Source of the DNA: Nymphalis io
Taxonomy: Eukaryota > Arthropoda > Insecta > Lepidoptera > Nymphalidae
Assembly: GCF_905147045.1 (NCBI RefSeq)
Contig: NC_065895.1
Coordinates: 11,599,001-11,663,000 of the forward strand
Direction: 5' to 3'
Length of the DNA stretch: 64,000 nt
The notes under the pieces are model-generated. The model searched no databases and had not been told where the DNA came from. It saw only the letters and a list, made by a program, of their open reading frames with translations. Position 1 is the first letter of the stretch, and every line of letters starts with the position of its first letter. Below are positions 28,301 to 38,922 of the stretch, in pieces. The position numbers and the translations under genes were made by a program.

Positions 28301-31300
28301 AAGATGTAAAGAGTATAATTCCTCCTTATTTTATATTTTAAATCCATGTCCGAGTTCAAATAACCACGACGCAAAGCCGTAACGTTCTCGATTTCTCAAA
28401 TGCGGTAACTTTATCCGGATATTAGAGGGGCCGCTAATATCGATCAATATCCGAATACTACGCTCATATTGCGTGCGACTAGCTGAATAACAAACTACTC
28501 GATGTGAATCGCGTCATTCATTCATTAAAAAGTTACTATTCAGTACTTACTATTTAATACTTATATTATACAAACTACTCAAAATGGTTTATAAATATTT
28601 GTTTTGTAATTTATACTCTGTCTTGGCGATATATATGACGTGATTTAAGTTACTAAAAATATTTTTGACACTATTAATTCTTTCTTTAGGGCTTGCCTAC
28701 GCTTCTGATTATGCTAAAACCGATGCTTGCTTCAGCAAACTCATTGGATGAATGAATTTTGCTTGTAAAATAGACATGGAAGAAAATTGTGTAAAATTGG
28801 TAAAACTGGTCTAAAAGTGTAGACATTTTTTTTTTAATTTAAAATTCAGTTCCACGTTTATGGACCGGCCATAAACAATAACAGGTTCCTTAATGAGATA
28901 CTGATGATTTTTTGCACCCCATATTTGGAATATGACTTTTTCCAAGTAATATTTATACACGTTTATAACTATATTACAAATAAGAGTATATGAAATCTTA
29001 TTTAATGTATAATTAAAAATTCCAGAACAAACTCTCGACTAGTATTTTAATAGTCAATAAAAAAATTCGACGTTAACATTACGTTTTAACACATAAAAAA
29101 TTACCTGATATATGAAACATAATTTCATCTTCTCTCCGAATTTTCATATTTCGAACAGTAAAAGGACTTTGAACAATTAAAATGCGAAAAGTTAGACGAG
29201 TATGAAGTAAGAACGAGTAATAGTTAGTTAAAAAAGGTTAACTTACAAATGGGATTAAATATTTGTATTCGTATAATCTTATTATGGTACCCCTAATTTA
29301 TAAAACAGTACAGAGGGCTTTCAGAAGCCTTAACAGTGAACAATCATGCTTGATTGACTGTTCCAATAGTTTTTATAGCCATTTTTAAACTTTGTTGCTT
29401 AAATGAGTAACAGCCTGTAAATGTCCCACAGCTGGGCCTTAGCCTCCTCTCCCTTTTTGAGGTTTAGAGCTTATTCCACCACGCTGCTCCAATGCGGGTT
29501 GGTGGTTTACACATGTGGCAGAATTTCGATGAAATTAGACACATGCAGGTCTCCTCACGATGTTTTCCTTCACCGAAAAGCACGAGATGAATTATAAACA
29601 GAAATTAAGCACATGAATATTCAGAGGTGCTTGCCCGGGCTTGAACCCACGTTTATCGATTAAGATTCACGCGTTCTTACCACTGGGCAATTTACTGACT
29701 GACTTACTGTTATTACTGATTGTTACTTAAACACTAGTACTTCAATGTAAATATATATTATACGTATTTATGTTAAAGTAGCCCTATGTTAGGAATATGT
29801 CAAATAAGTAAAAGGTAGTAAATTGTCTATGGATTCATCTCAATTGTCTATAATTAGTGCTCCAGAAGGCTATGTATGGTGAGGGTCTTTGCCTCTGTCA
29901 TAATTAATACATATGTATACGTATAAAATGAACAGAAATAATAAAATATAATATGTTAGCATCTCATCTCCTTGTTCGCAGACCCGGAATTACGAGATTT
30001 AAGGCCCCTAGTACCTTTAGCCTCCTCATTCCGAAGTGGTTAGAGTAAAATGATATTATTTTTGGTTGCCTAGGCTGGCACCAAGTTATGCAAGTTAAAT
30101 TTTTAAAAATACCAAGTCACATAACAGAAATATAGTTAAAGCCGATGCTCAACACACCTTTAATTTTTTCTCTTTTGTAAAAGAGCATCGTCTAACATTG
30201 TCTAACGCCGGCGCGGCGCCACCGTACGTATTATTTTTTTTTTAATTCTCGTAATGATTCTGAATGATTTATCTTAGTGTATTATCGTGTTTCCAAACCT
30301 TCTCCTCAAAAAGAGGAGAGGAGGCCTTTAGCCCAGCAGTGGGACATTCACAGGCTGTTACGGTTACGGTTACGGTATTATCGTGTTTATACTTTTGAGA
30401 ATTATATAATAATATATTTTTATACGTGAATCTTGGTGAATCGAAACTTGGTGAATCGAAGTTTTAACCCGCAATTCTTAGTAAAAATTTACATGTTTTC
30501 GCCACAGGATTTCGGATCCACAGGATTTTTTTTATTATTAAATTATTATTAACGTTTACAATAACCAGAGAGGTATTATATATAAACTCGAGTGTAAATT
30601 TATATTTTAATTCAATAATGAATCGCTATAATATGTAAAATATTCATGGTGTATTGAATTGACATTTAATAAAAACATAAATTTGCAATTTCCACTATTC
30701 GTCGATCTTTTTTTATCAGTTTAATATAAGATTTTTATAATAAAATTTTAAATAAGTATACAAAGGCTAAAATAATTTGTGTTACTTTATTGACACGGTT
30801 TATTAACTCTTAGTGTAAAAACTATTTGAAATATGAAACCGTATTTTATTTACAAGTATTGTCTGTCTCAAAATATAAAAAAAAATATTATAATATATAA
30901 GAGTAAGTCACGAAGTAGACCATTATTCGAAACATGTCAAAGCAGGATATAGGCGATTGCATCGAATTGGACACAATTAAATGAATTGGTTCGGCACATA
31001 GGCCAAAAGCGGTATAAACGCTTCCATTCTTGTGGATCTATGATATGGAACTAGTACAATAAATATTTAAAAAAGTAAATATTTAAAAAATATCATTGTT
31101 GCTTGCAGATTAAAAGTTTGATTTTAAGCGTACGTAGTTTCGTATTAGCATGTGATACAAATTTAAAATTTCATACTTATCACTTAATACAAATATTCTT
31201 CATCATATCGGACGGAAAACGTTCACTGCTGGATAAAGGCCCGCGTCCAGACTTTCCAAGATGGCAAATAAAAATCAAATGCCATATTATAATATTCATA

Positions 31301-33516
31301 CTTTCATCTATTTAGTTTTTCTTTTTGTAAATAACTTTTTTCGGAGAAAAATCTGATTCATCTAAAATTATATATCGTAGCATTTTTTTTAATTCGTTTT
31401 TTACTAGTAGGCTCAGTTTCACAGATCTACATTACATTAAGATATCTAGCATCACACTTACAGTACCGAAACAATAAAACCGACCTCTTTAGTTAATATA
31501 ATTAGGTAAAATTGTTCCTACAAAATATCCGTCTAAAATGCCTTGCAGCGTAATAAGAAAAAGTAAAAATATATCTTAATAATTGGAGGCAATCAATCCC
31601 ACAAAAACTGAATTTTGGTTTCATATCTATAATAATAAAATTATAAAAATATTTTACAACATATATGCAACTTATTTTTACAGTCAATGATACTTACATT
31701 AATATATACCTACTGATATTATAAATGTCTAATAAACTCTGTCTATTTGTTACATTTAAACCGCTGAAACGAATTCGTTGAATTCTCGTATGACGCAAGC
31801 TCGACCCCAGGACATAGGCTATTTGTTATACCTAACAACTTACACATCCCCCCCAAACCGCAACACGCGGGCGAAACCGCGAGTTAACTTAATCCAATAT
31901 ATATTTAAAAAACATAGATAATAAAGAAAATTCAGTATTGTACAATTTATATACTCTGAATAGATTTATAAGTAATCTCAACAGTTTAGTGGCATTAGAA
32001 TAGAGTCACTGTCTTAAAACCAGCGGAGCAGGATCATTAACAAAACTCGTTTTAGTTTTTCTATAAACTTGGCCGCTAACATAGACGTACCTTCCGATGT
32101 TTTAGCCTTGTGTTAAAGTCACCGTATCTATGAAAATAGCGTGGGATCTGAATCACTAATTATACTTTAACGTATTTGATAGCTGACTTGATCGTTGCGA
32201 AGATGGCGACTAAATTTGTATGATATATAAATAAAAATATAAATAAAATAAAGTTTTTATTTATCATCAATCCTATATTTTATCGGGGTAAAAAATAGCC
32301 TACGTATCGTCCGGCCCGGCTTAGACACACTATGCGCCGGACGGTGTTATTTCTCCACGTGTTTTTTTACATATCGATAACAACCTCTAAACCCTTACAT
32401 TTATAATGTTAACAAACAGTTATTCAAGGCAGATTACATAAATAAATTCAAAGATTTGAACATGCGTCGAAGGTTACAATAGTAATAATTTAATTAGGCT
32501 TAAGAAGCACCTTAAAGACGACAAAATGTATGAAACTTTAGGCCACATTTTAATTATTAAGAAATTAAAATTAGGTCCTTTGCATGAACATTAGAATTTG
32601 AAATTAGGTCCGTTCAATAAATAATATTATTAATGTTTTAAATGTGTTAATATAACATTGTTATTAATTAATGATATAATTCTAATGGCAAATATTAGAA
32701 CATAAAACATATGTCCGGTCAGTCGATATTAAATGTAAGTATGTAATAATATTTTTTATATAAATATATGTCCGATAATAATAGCACAGTAAAAAATATT
32801 TTCTGATTTAGTATGAATTTAAAAAGTCCCCAAGGTAGAGCTAAATGAAAAATTACCATAAGGCAGAGGAGCGTTGAACCGGTTTACATTTCGTCCTGAT
32901 CAGACAGATCAGATCAGAAATCATTCTATAATACTTCGTAACTTCGAACGGATATCGAACAAGCGAACTTCGATAATTATGAAATTGACCTTTAAACCTT
33001 TTATACAATTTCAATATTTATATCAAATAAATAGCAAAGCGCGTGGTCGATATATAGCCATTATTCTTATATATATATGAGCAGTATCTTTTGAAATAAA
33101 TAAGTGTAACTCCCCCATTTTTAAACACTATAAATATATTCAATTTACACGTATTAATTCATTATTTAAAAATTAAATAATATAAATTAAATAATAATAA
33201 TTTCTAATATTTTAGATACACGTGGTTAATTTATCAGATAGTGATATGATTTACGATTATTAATAAAATATTATTAAAATATAAATTGTTCAAAATCTAT
33301 TTTGATTGCGTTTCGTTGTGAAATAACGTATATATACTAATAATGTAAATAAATATAAATTTAGCATTTTTTTATATAATATTATATTACTATTAAAGAA
33401 ACAATAATTAGACGAAAAATAGTACCAAGTACCTGGGGAGAATTGTTGTAAGTCACTCGTTGATTATCAACAGACGAAGAAATCAGCGGCTCATGTTCCT
33501 CACCTCCGGCGGTCAT
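6998..33516 (-). CDS. white: white: ABC transporter (ABCG) eye-pigment precursor half-transporter
   Basis: White pairs with Scarlet or Brown to load tryptophan- and guanine-derived pigment precursors into pigment granules (family knowledge). Thirteen coding exons, all with GT-AG ends and compatible phases: 33516-33433, 26570-26342, 25219-24981, 19601-19530, 14343-14164, 13623-13466, 13291-13111, 12783-12607, 11671-11540, 11321-11093, 8130-8025, 7683-7512, 7099-6998. The sum is 2061 nt, 686 aa, the usual White length. Seen in the translation: Walker A GSSGAGKT at about residues 119-126, signature ISGGE at 228-232, Walker B LMFCDEP with D252/E253, H-loop histidine at 285, then the membrane half with motifs such as FMREHHSGMYR and YLSWFRYGNEALL. 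The order ABC domain then membrane domain is the ABCG arrangement. The start ATG (MTAGGEEHEPL) has A at -3. No stop or frameshift is seen. Scarlet and Brown were considered, but motifs throughout fit White best. Confidence 0.96.
7372..7432 (+). repeat. Family F 3' fragment (white intron 12)
   Basis: ACAAACAAACTCACTTTCGC then ATTTATAATATCAGTAAGA, the terminal 60 bases of the family. Confidence 0.6.
8690..8830 (+). repeat. Diverged family E fragment (white intron 10)
   Basis: ATGTGCCTTAGAAAGCACGT, CGGTCGAGTCGGAATCTATC and GGAACAGAGAATGCGCC align by eye with the first half of the 41205 copy. Confidence 0.4.
10262..10302. repeat. TA microsatellite (white intron 10)
   Basis: An alternating TA run of about 40 bases within AT-rich intron. 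Confidence 0.85.
11815..12005 (+). repeat. Interspersed repeat, family B (white intron 8)
   Basis: 5' two-thirds of family B, from the oligo-T/TATAG start to TTGTGCCCGTAATTACC. Confidence 0.75.
13890..14050 (-). repeat. Interspersed repeat, family B, diverged (white intron 5)
   Basis: Minus-strand copy: CCAGTGTAACTACAGGAAC to CACCTGATGTTAATGGTCAC read on the reverse strand, with deletions. Confidence 0.55.
14525..14566. repeat. CGCA/CA microsatellite (white intron 4)
   Basis: A run of ACGC/ACGT units passing into (CA)n just upstream of an oligo-T tract. Confidence 0.8.
15310..15520 (-). repeat. GC-rich interspersed repeat, family D (white intron 4)
   Basis: Minus-strand copy. On that strand it reads CGCGTTACGCGTTTCCCACA, then AAGGCGCCGAGTGTGCC, then GGGATCGCTTGTGCATCC. 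It is strikingly GC-rich against the AT-rich intron. Related copies lie at 21225-21330 and 26757-26915. Confidence 0.6.
18050..18390. repeat. Head-to-head pair of family B repeats (white intron 4)
   Basis: Bases 18050-18225 are a plus copy (GGGCCACCTGATATTAAGTGG onward) and bases 18215-18390 a minus copy (GACTACAGGTACAAAGGAC onward), meeting with almost no spacer. Confidence 0.6.
19850..19972 (+). repeat. Family F repeat, internally deleted (white intron 4/exon 4 upstream side)
   Basis: CCGCGGCTTTGCCCTTGAG, then ACAAACAAACTCACTTTCAC and TATAATATTAGTAAGGATT. The middle part is missing. It lies in white intron 3, just upstream of exon 4 in gene order. Confidence 0.65.
20140..20232 (+). repeat. 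Tandem repeat of about 22 bases (white intron 3)
   Basis: Four imperfect copies of a unit close to ATATTATTATTGTCATAAT, one shortened. The internal symmetry suggests replication slippage in AT-rich DNA. Confidence 0.75.
20388..20550 (+). repeat. Interspersed repeat, family B, 5' part (white intron 3)
   Basis: CGGACGAGCATATGGGCCAC through TTGTGCCTGTAATTA, a well-preserved copy that ends short of the 3' half. Confidence 0.75.
20708..21008 (+). repeat. tRNA-derived SINE, family A, near full length (white intron 3)
   Basis: Begins with CGAGATGGCCCAGTGGTAAG (box A-like), then GTGGGTTCAAGCCCGGGC (box B-like), the family A body, and a (TACTG)n tail. Confidence 0.85.
21225..21330 (+). repeat. Family D repeat, internally deleted (white intron 3)
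   Basis: TTTACGCGTTACGCATGTGG through ACGGTAGGATGCGCAAGCG. The central GGCGCCGAA part is missing. Confidence 0.55.
22096..22115. repeat. Perfect 20-bp palindrome (white intron 3)
   Basis: ACAATGAGTA followed directly by its reverse complement TACTCATTGT, flanked by a further TAGCACA/TGTGCTA pair. Confidence 0.85.
22988..23166 (+). repeat. Family F repeat (white intron 3)
   Basis: ACTCGCCCGCGTGTTAGG through AAAATCGGTTCAGTGGTTTA to AAAATATTAGTATGGATTAT. Confidence 0.65.
23316..23622 (-). repeat. tRNA-derived SINE, family A, near full length (white intron 3)
   Basis: Complete minus-strand copy with tRNA-like head at 23590-23622, body and (GTTACA)n tail. It lies in the same intron as the inverted copy at 20708. 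Confidence 0.85.
24605..24745 (+). repeat. Interspersed repeat, family E (white intron 3)
   Basis: Shares GTGCACCTGTGTTTGCGCAC, ACTTGTG.ACTATAATGT and GCCGCCGTGGCCGAAATCGG with 41205-41440. Probably a LINE 3' end (inference). Confidence 0.6.
25585..25745 (-). repeat. Family F fragment (white intron 2)
   Basis: Minus-strand copy with CGATTTTGATAAAATTTGGT and GACATAGGCTATATTTTTTA in plus-strand reading. The 5' end is missing. Confidence 0.5.
26757..26915 (+). repeat. Family D repeat (white intron 1)
   Basis: AAACGCGTTTCCCCCACATG, then TGAAGGCGCCGAAATACCC and GGGATCGCTTGCGTATACTA. It is directly followed by the degenerate family A SINE. Confidence 0.6.
26915..27150 (-). repeat. Degenerate family A SINE (white intron 1)
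   Basis: Old copy: AATGTCCCACTGATG, GGAGCTCATTGTATCACGCTG and a head-like end near 27135 are recognisable, with many substitutions. Confidence 0.5.
29406..29692 (-). repeat. tRNA-derived SINE, family A (white intron 1)
   Basis: Minus-strand copy with head, body and short tail. It carries small deletions in the pyrimidine-rich part compared with the 23316 copy. Confidence 0.8.
30295..30377 (+). repeat. Family A SINE 3' fragment (white intron 1)
   Basis: Only the 3' end is present (TCCTCAAAAAGAGGAGAGG through ACAGGCTGTTAC), followed by a (GGTTAC)n tail. Confidence 0.75.
31715..31890 (-). repeat. Family F repeat (white intron 1)
   Basis: Minus-strand copy ending ACACGCGGGCGAAACCGCGAG on the plus strand, the reverse of the CGCGG..CGCCCG start. 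Confidence 0.6.
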
Positions 33517-36126
33517 TTTGAATAACTTTTTAAAAAATAAATTCGAATAAAAATAATAATTTATTTTTAATACTTCACAAACATGATAACACAATTAAAA
33601 AGTCACACACGTGTTTATGGCAATATTTGATTTGGCGGGAAAGACGGTGCCGTGCGTCTGTCAAGTGATGTGTAACGCTACGCGGTACGCCCGGTACTGT
33701 GACCGTATTCCACAAATATTACAGTCTCAACATTTCTCGCCACAATACACATATTTAAATGACATAGTTACTTTAATTTCTTACATTTTATGTTTATTTT
33801 TTCCTTTTGACGATCTTAGATAAATGATAAGACAATAATATTTAACGCAATGACATCGAAATTGTTTGTGACGTAAAAATATTTTGTTACTTGTTAAAAT
33901 TAATCTAAAAAAACCGTGATATTTTTAAAATTAAAAAATAAAATAAAAGCACAGATAAGTATGTAAATGTTTATTCAAAAAATCATATTTGAGATAGCAA
34001 ATAATTATTCGGTAAATTATTATTTATACAATATTTTAATGAATATCCTTTATTTCTTTCGATACTCGTATGATTACAAATGACACATGACAAAGGAACT
34101 ATTGTATGTAGACTTGAAATGTTTTATGAACCTTAAAAATAAAATGCCTTATCAATGTGGCTAACATATTCATTCATAACTAAACATTGGATTATATACA
34201 TTTACAAGGCAACACAGCTTATATATACAGGAACAATAAAAAAAAAACTACAGAAATCAAATCTATTTTTAAATAGAAACGTGATCAACTATTTCAGTCA
34301 CCTCAAGCAAGAACGTATTTAAAAAAAAACTGTCTTATGCTTATGCTTACTTAATATGCAAATGTATATAATCCGATGTCTTTGCACAACAAAAATCTTA
34401 TAAACTACTACACGAGACATACACGTTCAATAATAATATTTGGTGAATATTTCTTACAAAAGCTGGATATTTTATATTGGAATCATGCTATTCATACCGA
34501 GATATTCACAACGTACATAAAATACACTTTCAAACTAAAAATCGTCATTTTAATACGTAAAAAATAAACAAATAACATATGTAACTTCATAACACGGACC
34601 GAATTTATAATTAAATATTGACAGCCGTTATACCAGAATATTGAAAATATAAGAGAGAAAAACAACATAATATTCATTAAAAAAATCTTTATAATACAAA
34701 AAATAACATTACGATCAATACACATTACTAACATGTTTATCTCATTCGATTTTTATTTTATTGGCTGCATAATATTGTATCATTCCCTTTAATGCGGAAA
34801 AGATAAAAAAAAATCGTCTGTATTTAACAAGGCTGTCAAATATATTTCTTTTTTTTTTTCAAAGCCATGTTATATTATTATCAACGACTACAACAAGCGC
34901 TCACGTGCCGCACATTTTATACATAAATAAACCAGTATTTACATTGCACATACGGTTCGTGTACTTAAACGTACTTTTTTTTTAATTTTATTTAGCACTG
35001 CATAGGAAGAATTGAGTTAAATCTACTATACGTATTACCAAATACAATATATTTGTTATAACAATAGATGAAAACTCTGCATACGTCGATGCGCTCAAGT
35101 CGTAAATCCTTAAGCCGACAGCCTTATGAAAACTTTTTGCTTTATGACGAGTGAATTAACGTCGTTAGTCACCCAACAAAAGCCGAGATCAAAATTTTAT
35201 ATAAACAATTACTATGTAATGGGGCTTGAGACACATCTTGACACGTCTTCTAAGCTATATGATATAGATACCAGAAATGCGAACGCAATTTTTGGCGTTT
35301 TTTTTAACATAATTCAACTCGTTTATTATATTATGCATCAAAAACAATCAATTATTAAATATTAGTAAAGTATAAAAATGTAACATAATTATAGAACGCG
35401 AGAGTTCATTCAATTGTAAAGATTTAATCAGACAGCGTAGTTATCGCGCGTGAGTTTGTAAATATGGCGTAAACAAATATAAACTGAGCTAATGAGTCTC
35501 CTCTTACTAGCACTACACAAACAGTTTTAGTTATATTTATATAATTTAAATGTAATTTGTTCATCAAAAATACCAACAGATGCGCTTTTGTCTATTTTAT
35601 GGTTATGATAAAATTTTAAACTTCCGCTATCGAAAGTACCGTGTGCAATTCGAAAATTTAAAAGCTTTTAAGTTTTGTGTAAAATAAAATTAATTTACTA
35701 TAACCAAACAAAAGTTCCATAAATAAAACCATCAAATAATATAGTCAGTTCTTATTAATGATCGAAAATTCATTATAATACCATGGTGACCATTCTTGTC
35801 AAGTACCTATGGAGTTGTTACGTCGCTAAGGATCTTACGACGTTGTATTCATTTGTAACAAAACATTTTACATACCTAAATGCACCATTCATTACATCGA
35901 GAAATCATATTTAAAACTAATGTGTTTTTATTGCAATAGTCATTAAAAGTATCAAGTATGCAAGTGATATTAAAAAGATTCTGAGTAATTATTGCATCAA
36001 ATTTTAAATCATTAATAATTTCAATATTCATTTGAATTTAGTTTGTTTTATTTTAAATATTCTGGACTGAAATGTTTTTGAGATTATTGCAATTTCTGCA
36101 ATTTTAATTTTATAAAAATAATAATA

Positions 36127-36372
36127 ATATCCTGGGACATTATTCACACACGGCCATCTGATCCCAAACTAAGCAGAGCTTGTACTATGGAATCCAGACA
36201 ACTGATATGCTCCATATACTGCTTTTCTTTTGTAAATACATACTTATATAGAAAATTACATCCAGACTTAGAACAAACAGACATGTTTATGCACACAAAT
36301 GTCTGTCCTTGGTGGGAATCGAACCCACCTTCAGCATGAAAGTCATGTATGTACCCACCACGCCAACCGGCC
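36127..36372 (-). repeat. tRNA-derived SINE, family C
   Basis: Second copy of the element at 3345-3594, about 90% alike by eye, same orientation, with box A/B-like motifs at its right end. It lies in the intergenic region upstream of white. Confidence 0.75.
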
Positions 36373-36761
36373 CGTCATCGTATTAAAAATGAGTGGGAGC
36401 AGCGGTTGCCTTTCCCTTATGTAACATAATTTATCGTATATATTTTGTAAACAACTAAGACACCATTGTTTAATTTAAGTGAAAATTATTTTTATTTTTA
36501 ATTAATAAATAATTTAGTCTGATAATGATACATGGATTATAATTTTAATTACATATAGACTTGAAATTTACCGTTTATAAGACTAACTATAATTTTAAAT
36601 TGTTTTAAAAAATAGACTTTATTCGTGAAGCTCTTACGAGCACTCTTGAATCCTCACTATCATTGTTGTCTATAAAAGCTAATCTACAAATAACTTTCAT
36701 AAATCCACATAACAATTTTGTTTACTTTTTCGCTTTACAATGTTTTGTCTCTTTCACTCGC

Positions 36762-36794
36762 ATACGGTCATCTATTAGAAAGAGATGACCGTAT
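36762..36794. repeat. Perfect 12-bp inverted repeat (hairpin)
   Basis: ATACGGTCATCT at 36762-36773 and its exact complement at 36783-36794, separated by 9 bases. Confidence 0.85.
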
Positions 36795-37730
36795 CAACGT
36801 TAGTTGATTAGATTTACCTAACTATATTTAAATAAGACCGCGGTTGCACAACGACGGTTCTTTTCCTCGACTCTGACAATCTTTACCGTTAGTAGATTAC
36901 GAAATTAAATTTATATTAATTACAATTTATGAACATGGCCGCGAACCTTGTAATTAAGATAAGCCTAAATAAATTATTAATTTAAATCATTAAGTTCTTG
37001 CTTATGCTAACAGTAACTACAAGTTTCTTGCCGGTCTTCAGAGTAGAATCTGCATAAGTTTAAAAAGCACAATTCATATTGCTAAGTTAATGAATGTATT
37101 TTGATTAAATTACGCTAAAATATTATCAACGGTTTAAAGAATAAAGTGAATCTTTTTGTTTTAGTGTCTTTGCCATATCAAATTCAGAAAAGAGCATCTT
37201 AAGAGGCGAAATAATTGTAACTTTTTTTTTTTACTTGTAATATTTCTATTTTACAAATATTGTTCTCATATTTTGAGTTTGTTATAATCTGTATATGCAA
37301 TTGACATTACATTCTTTTTTTTATTTTTTAAAATACTTTAGTTGATCCGTTTAAGGCCTATTTCAAAACATAATATTTGTAAACATTACAAGTATTATCT
37401 CTTTAATAGACGTGACTTATAACATTAAATGCACACTTTGTAGAATTAATTAAATTCATATTAATTAAATATGAAAAGTAAACATGGAAAACTAACCATT
37501 TACATTAAATACTTCTTCTACTTCTTAGATAATACATCCAATTAAACTCTAACCCCGACTGACTGATCAATTGAAAACACACAGTAAGCCTGTGGGTCTA
37601 GAATCGTGAAATTTTGCATATAATTTATTTATATAACTAATGATTTGTTCAAAGTCGAATTCACCTCATGACGTATCCACGTCACTACACGTATTTACGA
37701 CTTACCGAGGAGAGCAGGACCCCCATAGAG

Positions 37731-37990
37731 CCGAGATGGCCCAGTGGTAAGACCGTGTGAATCTTAACCGATGAACGTGGGTTCAAACCCGGGCAAGCAC
37801 CACTGAATTTTCATGTACTTAATTTGTGATTATAATTCATCTCGTGCTTTACGGTGAAGGAAAACATCGTGAGGAAGCCTACATGTGTCTAATTTCACTG
37901 AAATTCAGCCATATGTGTATTCCACCAACCCGCATTGGAGCAGCGTGGTGGAATAAGCTCCAAACCATCTCCTCAAAAAGAGGAGAGGAT
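37731..37990 (+). repeat. Family A SINE, 3' truncated
   Basis: The head GCCGAGATGGCCCAGTGGTA and the body are present. The copy breaks off after AAAGAGGAGAGGA at about 37990, so the tail is missing. Confidence 0.8.
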
Positions 37991-38324
37991 GATGAGAGAG
38001 ATTTTTGAAGTAAGAAATATGATTGTGATTTTTGTCTATGGAAATACGTACTCGTTCGTAATTCGTAAAGTGAGGAACTAAAAATTGTACGCGAAGCGAA
38101 AAAAAAATATTTCCCGCCGCGACCATAGACCACAGATTAAAATATCTGCATTTGATAAGTCACATGGTACCCCAGATGATATGCGGCCAGTAATACATAA
38201 ATTCAATTAAAATATTGAATTAACCTAAAAATATGTTTCTGTAATCGCATCCGATACACAAAATCTTTTACAAATATCAACTATTTGGAATATTGATTAG
38301 TTTAACCGTACACCAGTGCCGTCG

Positions 38325-38363
38325 ACACTATGTACGACATTTTATAAAATGGGTACATAGTGT
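38325..38363. repeat. 39-bp near-palindrome
   Basis: Arms ACACTATGTAC (38325-38335) and GTACATAGTGT (38353-38363) enclose a second palindrome, ATTTTATAAAAT, at 38339-38350. It lies 560 bases left of the Tc1-like element. Confidence 0.8.
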
Positions 38364-38922
38364 AATGTAATAATATTAATACTATATAAAGCTGAATGTT
38401 CTAGTAAAATAATATTGTACTAGAATATATTTTTATGATAATAAGACTGAAAAGTTATTTGTGAGTTTCCTTGTTTACATTATGTACATAGCTGTACACT
38501 ATGTAATGAATAAAATAAACGAAGTTCTTAGGTATAAGATATCGTCTTACAAGTACCATCAATATATATCTCAATGTTTAGAAATAAGTTACTTAATTAT
38601 TATAGAATGCATGATTATTTTTAATTAATACTTTTAATAATTTTTAATTATGATTTCATCGATTGATTTTTTTTATTATAATAATGACATTATTTTTTAT
38701 TTAATTTTGACATTTTTAAAAATTACTGATGATATTTTGTTAATTTTAATTTGAATTTGATTAGATTGAATCTGGAACGGCTATGTACACTTGTAATTGA
38801 CATGCATATTAGATATACTATTATTGTTTTATAAATTATTTTTTTCAATGCTTTATGTTTTAAGTGTGCTATTATAAATAAGTAAATAAATAAACAATAT
38901 ACTTCTATTAAAAGAGAGCATA

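Larger units (their letters stand above)
26571..33432 (-). other. white intron 1 (6.9 kb)
   Basis: Separates the short N-terminal exon from the rest of white. Contains family D, A and F repeats at its 3' and middle parts. Bases 27160-29400 and 31900-33430 show no recognisable element. A first intron this long in white may hold regulatory sequence, but I see no specific motif. Confidence 0.65.
33517..38922. other. Intergenic region upstream of white
   Basis: Presumed white promoter next to 33517, then AT-rich sequence without coding signal, a family C SINE, a family A SINE and two hairpin-forming inverted repeats (36762-36794, 38325-38363). The 70-codon frame at 33611-33823 lacks protein-like features. 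Confidence 0.55.

Noticed and set aside
30350..30377. Telomere-like GGTTAC repeats
   Set aside because: This is the simple-sequence tail of a family A SINE fragment and not the insect TTAGG repeat.
31198..31270. TTCACTGCTGGATAAAGGCC-type stretch as a gene
   Set aside because: Resembles a degraded LINE 3' end; no usable reading frame.
32310..32350. GTCCGGC..GCCGGAC inverted repeat as a terminator or riboswitch
   Set aside because: A 7-bp arm pair in a large intron; too small and without context to support a function.
6998..33516. Assignment as scarlet or brown in place of white
   Set aside because: Both share the ABCG fold, but the N-terminal segment, the C-terminal motif RTRR and the membrane-domain motifs agree best with White, as does the length.
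33611..33823. 70-codon plus-strand frame next to the white start
   Set aside because: No motif, no splice context, poor composition; it lies where the white promoter and 5' UTR should be.
37826..38133. Open frames on both strands near the SINE at 37731
   Set aside because: SINE sequence read as protein plus AT-rich flank; no independent support.
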